A stretch of DNA of 64,000 nucleotides, from positions 1-64,000 of the forward strand of contig NZ_LOEP01000016.1 of the NCBI RefSeq assembly GCF_001482285.1, read 5' to 3'. Numbering within the stretch: the first letter of the stretch is position 1; every line of letters starts with the position of its first letter. The position numbers were made by a program, and so were the translations under genes. The notes below the pieces were generated by a model. It saw only the letters and a program-made list of their open reading frames with translations, did no database searches and had not been told where the DNA came from. Below, piece by piece: positions 8,502-16,834 of the stretch. Source of the DNA: Haloferax sp. Q22. GTDB lineage: Archaea > Halobacteriota > Halobacteria > Halobacteriales > Haloferacaceae.

Positions 8502-9800
8502 ATGCCAATGAACCGCCGCACAATCCTGAAGCAACTGGCAGGCACGACGGCCGTCGGCGCACTCGCAGGGTGCGTGGGCGTGTCGGAGACCGATTCGACG
8601 CAGACGCCCGAACAGAGCGGTGCGGAGGGCGACGACGGTGGCGAAGAGACCACCGCGGGAGCGGAGACCGAGTCCGCGGGCCCGAGCGGGACGTTCACGC
8701 TCTGGCATCAGCGCGCGGAAGCCGAGAAGAAGGCGCTCGAAGCCAACGCCGAGACGTTCACCTCGGAGACGGACCACACGGCCAAGCCCGCCGAAATCGC
8801 CGACCTCCGGAAGAAGACCACCTCCGCCATCCCGGCCGGACAGGGCGCGGGCATGTTCGACTGGGCCCACGACTGGACCGGCGAGTACTACCAGAACGGC
8901 TTCCTCTCGGACCAGAGCGACCAGCTGGACGTGGACCTCTCGGTCTACACCCGCCCCGCGCAGGAGGCGGTCCAGTTCGACGGCGCGACCGTCGCGCTCC
9001 CCTACGCGGCCGAGACCGTCGGCCTCATCTACAACAAGGAGATGGTGGACGAAGCGCCCGAGACCATCGCCGACATGACGGCCATCATGGAGGAGTACCA
9101 CGACCCCGAAAACGGGATGTACGGCCTCAGCTACCCGCTGGACGCCTACTTCATGAGCGCGTGGGCTCACGCCTTCGGCGGCTACTACTTCGACGAGTCG
9201 AACGTCGAACTCGGCCTGTCGAACGAGGCGACCCTCGACGGGTTCCAGTTCATCCTCGACAACTTCGTCCCGTACCAGCCGAAGGACACGGGCTACGACC
9301 CGCAGGCGGCCGTCTTCCTCGAAGGCAACGCCCCGTTCGCCATCAACGGACCGTGGTTCCTCGGCGACGTTCGCTCCAACGACATCGACGCCGGCATCGC
9401 CCGGCTCCCCTCGCCCGAGGGCGACGCCGAGCCCAAGCCGTACACGACGGTCAAGCAGCTCTACTTCACCTCGACGCTGGAGGGCGACGAGGCGACGGCG
9501 GCCGCGTCCCGCGCGTTCGCCGAGTGGTACACCACGAACACCGACGTGCTCTCGGCGAACGCCGAGGAGTTCGGCTACATCCCGGTCCACAAGGAACTCG
9601 CTTCGAGCAGCGACCTCCCCGAGGCCGTCCAAGGCTTCTCGGAGTCCGTCTCGCTCGGCACTCCCATCCCGACCCACCCGAACATGGGCGACGTGTGGGG
9701 GCCGCTCGAAGACGCCTTCAACAGCGTGAAAAACGGCGACGCGGAGCTCGAACCCGCGTTCACGAAGGCCGAAGAGAGCATCCGGTCTAACTGGGAGTAA
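8502..9800 (+). CDS. Carbohydrate ABC importer substrate-binding lipoprotein (MalE type)
   Basis: The product has 432 residues. The N-terminus MPMNRRTILKQLAGTTAVG has a twin-arginine motif (R5-R6) and a lipobox LAGC with Cys24, followed by a Ser/Thr/Glu-rich linker, so it should be Tat-exported and lipid-anchored on the outer membrane face. The mature part is a family-1 extracellular solute-binding protein (GTFTLWHQRAEAEKKALEA, FAINGPWFLGDV). Its operon with two permeases, next to amylase and glucoamylase, points to maltodextrin or a related alpha-glucoside. A start at M3 (8508) is equally possible. Confidence 0.9.
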   Translation: MPMNRRTILKQLAGTTAVGALAGCVGVSETDSTQTPEQSGAEGDDGGEETTAGAETESAGPSGTFTLWHQRAEAEKKALEANAETFTSETDHTAKPAEIADLRKKTTSAIPAGQGAGMFDWAHDWTGEYYQNGFLSDQSDQLDVDLSVYTRPAQEAVQFDGATVALPYAAETVGLIYNKEMVDEAPETIADMTAIMEEYHDPENGMYGLSYPLDAYFMSAWAHAFGGYYFDESNVELGLSNEATLDGFQFILDNFVPYQPKDTGYDPQAAVFLEGNAPFAINGPWFLGDVRSNDIDAGIARLPSPEGDAEPKPYTTVKQLYFTSTLEGDEATAAASRAFAEWYTTNTDVLSANAEEFGYIPVHKELASSSDLPEAVQGFSESVSLGTPIPTHPNMGDVWGPLEDAFNSVKNGDAELEPAFTKAEESIRSNWE

Positions 9801-9805
9801 GGACG

Positions 9806-10741
9806 ATGAGCGTCGTCGACAGCGCCGTCGAGCGCGTCGCGGACAGCCCGGTGGTGAGCAAGGACGACCTACCCTTGCTGTTGGTACTGCCGGGGCTGTT
9901 CGTCTTCCTCGCGTTCATGCTGTTTCCCGTCCTGTACCTGGTGTATCTCTCGTTCACCAACGCGGAGCCGGCCACGCTGTTCCAGGGCAAAGAGCAGTGG
10001 GTCGGCCTCGCCAACTACGTGACGGTCCTCTCGGACGGCCAGTTCTGGAACTCGATGGGCGTGACGTGGCTGTTCGTCGCCACGTCGGTCGCGCTCAAGG
10101 TGCTCGTCGGCCTCGGCATCGGGCTCGTGGTGACGGGCGAGCGCGTCCGCGGCAAGCGGTTCATGCGAGCGCTCATCATCATCCCGCTCGGCCTGCCGGG
10201 TATCTTCACCATCACCATCTGGCGCGGTATCTTCAGTTCGGCCGAGTTCGGCCTCGCCAACCAGTTCCTTCGGATGGCCGGCCTCGACTCGGTCGCCTGG
10301 CTCTCCGAGCGCTGGATGGCCTTCCTCGCCTACAACGTCACCGAGGCGTGGCTGGCGTACCCGTTCATGGTCATCATCACCGTGAGTGCCCTGCAGGACG
10401 TGTCCGAGGAGCTCCACGAGGCGGCGATGATAGACGGCGCGGGCTTCTTCGCCCGCTTCCTGCACGTGACGCTTCCCTCTATCAAGCGCCCCGTGCTGTT
10501 CGCCTCGATTCTCACGGCCGCGGCGTCGTTCCAGCAGTTCCTCATCCCGTACGTGTTCAATCAGGGCGGGCCGTCGCGGACGAACGAACTGCTCATCGTC
10601 TACGGCTACCGCGAGGCGTTCCGCTTCCAGAAGTACGGTGAGGGCGCGGCTATCATGCTCGTCGCCGTGGCCGTCATCGGCGTGTTCATGATGCTGAACG
10701 TTAAGAAGGGACAGCTCGCCGACGGGGTGGACGACGCATGA
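9806..10741 (+). CDS. ABC sugar permease, MalF type
   Basis: The product has 311 residues and about six membrane segments (LLLVLPGLFVFLAFMLFPVLYLVYLSF, VTWLFVATSVALKVLVGLGIGLVV, ALIIIPLGLPGIFTITIW and others). The permease signature that docks the ATPase coupling helix is EELHEAAMIDGAGFFARF (about residues 205-222). It begins 5 bp after the binding-protein stop and overlaps the next permease gene, so the three form one operon. It lacks the large extra periplasmic loop of enterobacterial MalF. Confidence 0.9.
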   Translation: MSVVDSAVERVADSPVVSKDDLPLLLVLPGLFVFLAFMLFPVLYLVYLSFTNAEPATLFQGKEQWVGLANYVTVLSDGQFWNSMGVTWLFVATSVALKVLVGLGIGLVVTGERVRGKRFMRALIIIPLGLPGIFTITIWRGIFSSAEFGLANQFLRMAGLDSVAWLSERWMAFLAYNVTEAWLAYPFMVIITVSALQDVSEELHEAAMIDGAGFFARFLHVTLPSIKRPVLFASILTAAASFQQFLIPYVFNQGGPSRTNELLIVYGYREAFRFQKYGEGAAIMLVAVAVIGVFMMLNVKKGQLADGVDDA

Positions 10742-11814
10742 GCGTCATCTCCGACATCGTGGCCGAACTCGCCGACGACGCGCGGGCCGCCGCAATGGCT
10801 CCCGTCGAGTCGGTCAAGGACGCCAAGTACACCCTCGAAGGCATCCGCGAGGGGCGCGTCAGCCCCGCGACGGTGCTGAAGACCGCCGGCATCACTCTCG
10901 GTGCCGCGGTCGTCGTCGCGCTCCTGTTGTTCCCGCTGTACTGGGTCGCCGTCGGGGCCTTCTCGGGCACCGGCGCGTCGCTGTACTCGTCGAGCGGGAT
11001 TCGCCTGTGGCCGGCCGACCCGACAATCGAGCCGTTCCTGTGGGTCATCGGCGACCTCATCGTCCCGAGCTACCGCATCAGCCTCGGCCTCGGCGGCTAC
11101 GAGGTGTTCCTGCAGACACCCGAACTGACGTTCCTCGACGTGTCGCAGTACGGGGTCACGGAGACCTCCGAGTTCAAGCGGTTCTTCGCGAACAGCCTCA
11201 CCGTGGCGATTCCGACGGTGCTGCTCGCGATGTGTCTCATCGTCCCCAGTGCGTACGCGCTGTCGCGCCGGCAGTTCATCGGCCGCTCGAAGGTGCTGTA
11301 CGGCTACGTGCTGTTCACCCAAATCGGCGGCGGGCTGGGCGTCGCGCTCCTCATCGCGCTGTACGCCCTGTTCGTCCAGTTCGGCTTCAACGACAGCAAA
11401 CTCGCGCTGTCGGCGTACTACGCCGCCACCGCGGTTCCGTTCAACACGTGGCTCCTGAAGACGTACATGGACGGGATTCCCGTCTCCTACGAGGAGGCCG
11501 CGATGATGGACGGCGCGCCGTCGTGGAAAATCGTCACCGAAATCATCCTGCCGCTGTCGAAGGCGGGGCTGGCGACGGTGTTCATCTTCACCTTCCTCAC
11601 CGGGTGGACCGAGTTCGTCGTCGCCCAGACGCTGCTTTCGACGGACAACTACACGCTGCCCGTCGGGCTTTACTCGCTCGTCGGCCGGTACTCCATCCCG
11701 TGGGCCCGGTTCTCGGCGTTCGCGCTGACGTTCGCCGCGCCGATTATGCTCATCTACCTGTTCGCACAGCGCTACATCGAAGGTGGTCTGTCGTTCGGCG
11801 GGATGGAAGGCTGA
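10738..11814 (+). CDS. ABC sugar permease, MalG type
   Basis: The product has 358 residues. ATGA overlap with the upstream permease stop indicates translational coupling. The N-terminal 55 residues are cytoplasmic. Six membrane segments follow, including TLGAAVVVALLLFPLYWVAVGAF, SLTVAIPTVLLAMCLIVPSAYAL and VFIFTFLTGWTEFVVAQTLL, with the ATPase-docking loop YEEAAMMDGAPSWKIVTEIILPL (about 250-272). A longer than usual external loop lies between segments 1 and 2 (residues 80-145). With the preceding permease it forms the heterodimeric channel. Confidence 0.9.
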   Translation: MSVISDIVAELADDARAAAMAPVESVKDAKYTLEGIREGRVSPATVLKTAGITLGAAVVVALLLFPLYWVAVGAFSGTGASLYSSSGIRLWPADPTIEPFLWVIGDLIVPSYRISLGLGGYEVFLQTPELTFLDVSQYGVTETSEFKRFFANSLTVAIPTVLLAMCLIVPSAYALSRRQFIGRSKVLYGYVLFTQIGGGLGVALLIALYALFVQFGFNDSKLALSAYYAATAVPFNTWLLKTYMDGIPVSYEEAAMMDGAPSWKIVTEIILPLSKAGLATVFIFTFLTGWTEFVVAQTLLSTDNYTLPVGLYSLVGRYSIPWARFSAFALTFAAPIMLIYLFAQRYIEGGLSFGGMEG

Positions 11815-12042
11815 GCCGCGTCGGGCGCATCCTCGATACCGTCTTTTTCGATCGCCTCATCGCGTGAGTCGGTGGCACGCGCGTCGCTCGAATCCGAAGT
11901 CCTTAACCCTCCCCTGCCGGTAGTTCCGCCAACTCGCTGGCAATGCGGGCACGCCAGAGGGCACCCGTCACGAACGGGACGAAATGTGGTCTCAGGGGGA
12001 TTCCCCGACGGACTGAATCGCAAGCGCCCGCGGTGATATACA

Positions 12043-12633
12043 ATGGCACGAAGCTTCTATTCCCACATCAAGGAAGCGTGGAAGACCCCGAAGGAAGGCA
12101 AGCTGGCCGAACTCCAGTGGCAGCGAAAACAGGAGTGGCGCGAGCAGGGCGCTATCGAGCGCATCGAGCGCCCCACCCGCCTCGACAAGGCCCGTGAGCT
12201 CGGCTACAAGGCCAAGCAGGGCATCGTCGTGGTCCGCGTCTCCGTCCGCAAGGGCGGCGCGCGCAAACAGCGCCACAAGGCCGGCCGCCGCACGAAGCGC
12301 CAGGGCGTCAACCGCATCGGCCGCCGGAAGTCCATCCCGCGCATCGCGGAGGAGCGCGCCTCGCGCAAGCACCCCAATCTGCGCGTGCTGAACTCCTACG
12401 GCGTCGGACAGGACGGCTCCCAGAAGTGGCAGGAAGTCATCCTCATCGACCCCGAGCACCCGGCCATCCAGAACGACGACGACCTCAACTGGATCTGCGA
12501 CGACACCCACGACGGCCGCGCCTTCCGCGGTCTCACCAACGCGGGCAAGAAGAACCGCGGTCTCCAGAACCGCGGCAAGGGTACGGAGCACATCCGTCCC
12601 TCCATCCGCGCCGGCAACGGCCGCGGCAAGTAA
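12043..12633 (+). CDS. rpl15e: 50S ribosomal protein L15e
   Basis: The product has 196 residues starting MARSFYSHIKEAWKTPKEGK and ending NRGKGTEHIRPSIRAGNGRGK. It is highly basic in a proteome that is otherwise acidic. The conserved VRKGGARKQRHKAGRRTKRQG and KHPNLRVLNSYGVGQDG blocks make it unambiguous. Archaeal and eukaryotic L15e binds 23S rRNA domain I. It stands alone after a 228-bp leader without a recognisable gene. Confidence 0.97.
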   Translation: MARSFYSHIKEAWKTPKEGKLAELQWQRKQEWREQGAIERIERPTRLDKARELGYKAKQGIVVVRVSVRKGGARKQRHKAGRRTKRQGVNRIGRRKSIPRIAEERASRKHPNLRVLNSYGVGQDGSQKWQEVILIDPEHPAIQNDDDLNWICDDTHDGRAFRGLTNAGKKNRGLQNRGKGTEHIRPSIRAGNGRGK

Positions 12634-12752
12634 CGTCCCGCACACCGCGCCAATCTTCTCTCTTTATCGACCGCCGAGCCGTTGCTTCGTCTCCGTCGGA
12701 ATCGACGGCCCGTACGCTTATTCCGGCCGGTCAGAACTACTGACACGACTGC

Positions 12753-12986
12753 ATGGTCAGTATCGAACTCGGCGGGCCGCTGCTCCTCGCCGCCGCGGTC
12801 CTCGGAGCGGCGTGGCTATATCGGGACGCGAAGCGTCGGGCGATGGACACGGCGGACATGTGGGCGGTGGGATTCTTCGTCGCGTTCGTCCTCCTGCCGG
12901 TGCTCGGCGGCCTCGCAGTCTTCGTCTTCTATCTGCAGAACCGAAACCGGCGGCGCGGGTCGCCCGTCACGGTGCCCGGTGAGTAG
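12753..12986 (+). CDS. Small two-helix membrane protein
   Basis: The product has 77 residues: a hydrophobic segment (GGPLLLAAAVLGAAWLY), a basic loop (RDAKRRAMDTAD), a second hydrophobic segment (MWAVGFFVAFVLLPVLGGLAVFVFYL), and a short basic tail NRNRRRGSP. The basic loop predicts that the loop and tail face the cytoplasm differently from one another. I recognise it as a conserved haloarchaeal type but know no function. It lies between rpl15e and a convergent rhodanese gene. Confidence 0.6.
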   Translation: MVSIELGGPLLLAAAVLGAAWLYRDAKRRAMDTADMWAVGFFVAFVLLPVLGGLAVFVFYLQNRNRRRGSPVTVPGE

Positions 12987-13040
12987 GCACGGACGTCGCT
13001 CTGCGAGTCAAAGCGCAGTCCGAAAAGAAGCGTCGACGAT

Positions 13041-13394
13041 TCAGAACGGCGACGTGGGACCGAGGTCCGCTTCGTCCTCGCCCTCCATGCCGTCTTCGAC
13101 CGCGCCGTCCCACGCGTCGAAGCCGCCGCGGAGGCTGGACACGTCCGCGTCGACGTTGCTGTCCAGCACCGAGGCGACCTGTTTCGAACTCTTGCCGACG
13201 TAACACGAGACGACCACCTCGGCGGGCCACTCGCGGTCGAACACCTCGGGGCCGAGCGTCGCCGCCGGGAGGTTCTCCGACCCGGGGATGTGTCCGGACG
13301 TGTACGACGAGGGGTCTCGGATATCGATGACGGCGAGGTCATCGTCGTCGGCCAGTTTCTCGCGTAGTTCGTCGGGCGTCGTCTCGGCGACCAT
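13041..13394 (-). CDS. Rhodanese-domain sulfurtransferase
   Basis: The product has 117 residues from MVAETTPDELREK; longer in-frame starts would run into the ubaA promoter. It is a single rhodanese fold with VIDIRDPSSYTSGHIPGSEN, the active-site Cys64 in VVVSCYVGKSS, and LRGGFDAW near the end. Rhodaneses carry a persulfide on this Cys. It diverges from ubaA, the E1-like enzyme that uses persulfide sulfur for tRNA thiolation and molybdopterin, so a shared sulfur-relay role is plausible but inferred. Confidence 0.85.
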   Translation of the reverse strand: MVAETTPDELREKLADDDDLAVIDIRDPSSYTSGHIPGSENLPAATLGPEVFDREWPAEVVVSCYVGKSSKQVASVLDSNVDADVSSLRGGFDAWDGAVEDGMEGEDEADLGPTSPF

Positions 13395-13535
13395 ACCCGA
13401 CGTGACGGACGGAGCGGCAAAGGCGCGTCGCTTCCGGCGATGCAGTCGTCGGAGGCGACGGCCCGGGTTCCGAGCCACGGGAGACGGTTCCGCCCGTGCC
13501 GCGGGTTTATTCGGGGCCGACGCCAACCTCGGGAT

Positions 13536-14348
13536 ATGACGCTCTCACTCGACGCCACCCAGTTGGACCGCTACTCGCGGCACATCATCATGGACGAGGT
13601 CGGCCCGGAAGGCCAAGAGCGACTGCTCTCGGCGCGGGTCGTCGTCGTCGGCGCGGGCGGATTGGGCGCGCCGGCCATCCAGTACCTCGCGGCGGTCGGC
13701 GTCGGCGAACTCGTCGTCGTCGACGACGACGTGGTCGAGCGGAGCAACCTCCAGCGGCAGGTCGTCCACCGCGACGACGACGTAGGCGTGGCCAAGGCCG
13801 AGAGCGCCGCCGCGTTCGTCCGCGGGCTCAACCCCGACGTGTCGGTCGAACCAGTCGAGGCCCGCGTGGACAAGTCGAACGTCCACGGGGTCGTCGCGGG
13901 CGCGGACGTGGTGGTCGACGCCTCGGACAACTTCCCGACGCGCTACCTCCTCAACGACGTCTGTCGCTTCGAGGGAATCCCGCTGGTCCACGGGGCGATA
14001 TACAAGTTCGAGGGACAGGCGACGACGCTCGTCCCCGACGGCCCGTGCTATCGGTGTCTGTTCCCCGAAGCGCCCGAACCGGGGACGGTCCCCGACTGCG
14101 CGACGACCGGCGTCCTCGGCGTCCTCCCCGGCACGGTCGGCTGTATTCAGGCGACGGAAGCGATGAAGCTCCTTCTCGAGGAGGGCGAGGTGCTCGACGG
14201 GCGGCTCCTGTTTTACGACGCCATGGACATGACGTTCGAGACGGTCCCGTACCGGAAGAACCCGGACTGCCCCGTCTGCGGCGAGGACGGCGTCGACTCC
14301 ATCGAGGACATCGACTACGTCGAGAGCTGTGCAATCGGCCTCGACTGA
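13536..14348 (+). CDS. ubaA: UbaA, E1-like activating enzyme for SAMPs and sulfur transfer
   Basis: The product has 270 residues of the HesA/MoeB/ThiF family. It shows the adenylation Rossmann loop VVVGAGGLGAP (37-46), the Arg-finger region ERSNLQRQV, zinc ligands CYRC (171/174) and CPVC near the end, and the catalytic Cys188 in PDCATTG. From memory this is the H. volcanii enzyme that adenylates the ubiquitin-like SAMPs for protein conjugation and for sulfur transfer to tRNA and molybdopterin. The ATG at 13536 is used; in-frame sequence upstream is non-conserved. It diverges from the rhodanese gene. Confidence 0.93.
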   Translation: MTLSLDATQLDRYSRHIIMDEVGPEGQERLLSARVVVVGAGGLGAPAIQYLAAVGVGELVVVDDDVVERSNLQRQVVHRDDDVGVAKAESAAAFVRGLNPDVSVEPVEARVDKSNVHGVVAGADVVVDASDNFPTRYLLNDVCRFEGIPLVHGAIYKFEGQATTLVPDGPCYRCLFPEAPEPGTVPDCATTGVLGVLPGTVGCIQATEAMKLLLEEGEVLDGRLLFYDAMDMTFETVPYRKNPDCPVCGEDGVDSIEDIDYVESCAIGLD

Positions 14349-14378
14349 GGAGCGGGCGTAGTCAGTAAAGCGTTGCTG

Positions 14379-14759
14379 CTATTCGACGCCTGACTGGGGG
14401 CCAGCAACGGATACGGCAGGCGGCCCAGCGCCGACGAAGCTGATGGCGATAATCCAGTCCTCAGTAGTCGGGTTCACCACTCGCCTGATCGTGTGCGGCG
14501 GGACGTAGACGAAGTCACCTGCGTCGAGTTCGACCGATTCCTGACCAGCCGGCCCGTACTCCAGAACGGCGTGACCTGCCACGACATACCCGTAGACGTG
14601 GCGGTCACCGTTGTGATGCCACCCAGTTGTGACTCCACCGGCGACCCGTGACTGAACCACCATGGTATCCTCGGTCTCGAATATCGCTTGTCGTGAAACG
14701 TCGGTGGAGTCGTCTGGTTCTCCCAAACTGGCTCGTGTAACGACTGTAACTGCTTCCAT
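14379..14759 (-). CDS. Cupin-domain protein
   Basis: The product has 126 residues from MEAVTVVTRASLG. It is a single small cupin barrel: GWHHNGDRHVYGYVVAGHAVLEYG (about 45-70) carries the His-x-His...Glu-like metal-ligand pattern in degenerate form, and GDFVYVPPHTIRRVVNP is the second motif. The substrate cannot be told. The gene and its flank to 14900 are visibly less GC-rich than the neighbours, which hints at a later arrival. It converges on ubaA. Confidence 0.8.
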   Translation of the reverse strand: MEAVTVVTRASLGEPDDSTDVSRQAIFETEDTMVVQSRVAGGVTTGWHHNGDRHVYGYVVAGHAVLEYGPAGQESVELDAGDFVYVPPHTIRRVVNPTTEDWIIAISFVGAGPPAVSVAGPQSGVE

Positions 14760-14907
14760 GCCGGTACCCCGTCTACCTACGACTGGCAACGAGATAATCG
14801 CTCTCTCGAGAGCGCCACCAGTAGGTTCGAGCGCTGTATTCAGCAGGTCTCAGCAAACGAGTAGTAGTTGAGGATTCTAACAGCGCCGTCGTCTCGGGGG
14901 AGACGCG

Positions 14908-16578
14908 CTACCGGTCGAACTGGAACCCGCCGAACTCGTCGTCCGACCCGCCGTCGGTCGCTGCGCGAATCGAGTCGGCGTCCGCGTCGTCGACCACGTC
15001 GGCATCCGCGTCGTCGAAGTCCATCGCGTCCAGTTCTTCGACCGCCGTCGCGTCGCCGCCGACGAGGGCGTCCACCCGGTCGGCGAGCGCGTCGAGGGCG
15101 ACCGTCTGGTCGGCCGTCGCGTCGGTGATGTCGGTCGTCGACGCCTCGGCGGCCGTCGCGTGCTCTTGGGCCACCTGAATCGTGGTCGTGACCTCCTCGA
15201 TGTTCGTCGCCTGCGAGTCGGTCGCGCGGGCGACCTCGGTGACGCCGTTGGCCGCGGAGTCCGCGGCGTCCGCGATTTCGGAGAGCGAGGCGAGCACGTC
15301 CTCGATTTCGCCGGAAGCGACCTGAATCTGCTCGTGTGACTGCTCGGAGGCCAACACCGTCTCGTCGGCCTGTTCCTGAATCTCGGCGATGCTGTCGGCG
15401 ATTTCCTCGGTGTGCTCGTGGGTCTGGTTCGCGAGCTGTTTGACCTCGTCGGCGACGACCGAGAATCCCTCACCGGCCTCGCCGGCGCGGGCGGCTTCGA
15501 TGTTCGCGTTGAGCGCGAGCAGGTTCGTCCGGTCTGCGACCTCCGCGATGACCTCGACGACCTCCTCGATGACGCCCATGCGCTGTTGGAGTTCGGTCAC
15601 GCTGTCGAGCAGTTCGTCGGAGATGTCGATGACCTGGTCGGTCGCGCTCCGGATGCTCTGGCCGGCTTCCTGCCCGTTTTCGGCGGCTGCGCGGGCCTGA
15701 TTCGCCGCCGAGGCGACCTCGTCGGAGGTGGCAGCTATCTCCTCCATACTGGCCGAGAGGTCTTGCATCTCCTCTGCGCCCGTCGAGAGGAGGTCCGCCT
15801 GCTCCGTGACCTGCGACTCGATGTCGGTCGCGGCCGTCGCGGCCCGCTGAATCGCGCCGCCGAGGTCGGCTGTCGTGGCGTCGACCTCGCTGGCGAGGCG
15901 GTCGAACCGGGTCGCCATCTCGTTGAGGTCCGAGACGACCGCCAGCGTCTCGTCGTTGAGGACGTCCCGGTCGTCCGTGAACGACGCGCGGGCCGAGAGG
16001 TCACCTGCCGTGAGGCTCCCGATGGTGGTCGAGACCTCGTCGACGAGCGCCTCGGACGCCCGCTGTTTCTCCACGGCGTCGGTCCGGTCGTGGACCGCCT
16101 CGACGACGCCGACCAGTTCGTCGCCCTCGAACAGCGGTTGGGCGGTAAAGGCGATGTGGCGCTTCGCGCCGTTTCGGTCCGTCATCGTGCTGGTGTCGCG
16201 GTAGAGCCGGCGGCCCTCGTCGACCACGTCGAGCCCGTGGACTTCGTCGGCGGTCCGCGGGTCGTCGAGCACCTTGTCGGCGAGCGTCTTCGCCCGCCGA
16301 CCGTCCGGGTAGAACAGTTCGCTCACGTGTTCCGACCCGAGCGCCTCCGACGCGGGGACGCCCGTGAGCTTCGAAATCGGGTCGTTCCACGCGATGATTC
16401 GGTTGTCGGCGTCGAGGACGAACACCGGCATCCCCACGCCGTCGAGCAGAGCACCCGTGTCCAGTCGCTCCGCCGCCAGCGCGACCGTCCCTCGTTCGTC
16501 CGCCTGTGCGCCACCGTCGGTCCGCGTCCGAGCCCCGACCCCCGGGACCAGCGCCGCGAGTCGCGAAAGCAGGTCCAT
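14908..16578 (-). CDS. Soluble PAS-containing chemotaxis transducer (Htr)
   Basis: The product has 556 residues with no transmembrane segment. A PAS domain (about 48-170: [25 protein letters not shown]) leads to a linker and an MCP signalling domain whose hairpin tip is [30 protein letters not shown]; the C-terminus is acidic. It should sense a cytoplasmic signal, perhaps redox or light through a PAS cofactor, and control CheA. It follows the transmembrane transducer on the same strand but has its own TATA box at 16603-16608. Confidence 0.9.
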   Translation of the reverse strand: MDLLSRLAALVPGVGARTRTDGGAQADERGTVALAAERLDTGALLDGVGMPVFVLDADNRIIAWNDPISKLTGVPASEALGSEHVSELFYPDGRRAKTLADKVLDDPRTADEVHGLDVVDEGRRLYRDTSTMTDRNGAKRHIAFTAQPLFEGDELVGVVEAVHDRTDAVEKQRASEALVDEVSTTIGSLTAGDLSARASFTDDRDVLNDETLAVVSDLNEMATRFDRLASEVDATTADLGGAIQRAATAATDIESQVTEQADLLSTGAEEMQDLSASMEEIAATSDEVASAANQARAAAENGQEAGQSIRSATDQVIDISDELLDSVTELQQRMGVIEEVVEVIAEVADRTNLLALNANIEAARAGEAGEGFSVVADEVKQLANQTHEHTEEIADSIAEIQEQADETVLASEQSHEQIQVASGEIEDVLASLSEIADAADSAANGVTEVARATDSQATNIEEVTTTIQVAQEHATAAEASTTDITDATADQTVALDALADRVDALVGGDATAVEELDAMDFDDADADVVDDADADSIRAATDGGSDDEFGGFQFDR

Positions 16579-16602
16579 ACATTCTCCCCACGAGGATTGC
16601 CG

Positions 16603-16608
16603 GTATAA
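16603..16608 (-). promoter_or_regulatory. TATA box of the soluble transducer
   Basis: TTATAC on the minus strand lies 25-30 bp before the ATG at 16578, the spacing expected for a leaderless haloarchaeal transcript. Confidence 0.55.
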
Positions 16609-16772
16609 CGCTACGCTCTAAGCTATCATATCTGATATTGGGTGGTACTGAATCGGTATCTTCGGCGAGCGGATGCGGAACACGAACGGTCGAGAAACGC
16701 GGTCGTCGGGTGGGAGAGCCGAGTAGGGGACCGGGGAGGGCCGGAGAGGGCCGAATAGGGGACCCGAGAAGA

Positions 16773-16796
16773 CCGAATGGGTGACGAGCCATTCGG
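16773..16796 (-). terminator. Hairpin after the transmembrane transducer gene
   Basis: CCGAATGG and CCATTCGG form a perfect 8-bp stem with an 8-base loop, 38 bp beyond the transducer stop in the direction of transcription. It may stabilise the mRNA end or separate the two transducer messages. Termination by hairpins is not the usual archaeal mechanism, so this role is a guess. Confidence 0.35.
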
Positions 16797-16834
16797 AGGG
16801 GTGCGGGGCCGCCCTGCGACGGGCGAGCGCGGCG

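Noticed and set aside
14816-14880. Possible promoter or small RNA in the AT-richer flank of the cupin gene
   Set aside because: No TATA box at a clear distance and no stable fold; only the lower GC content is notable.
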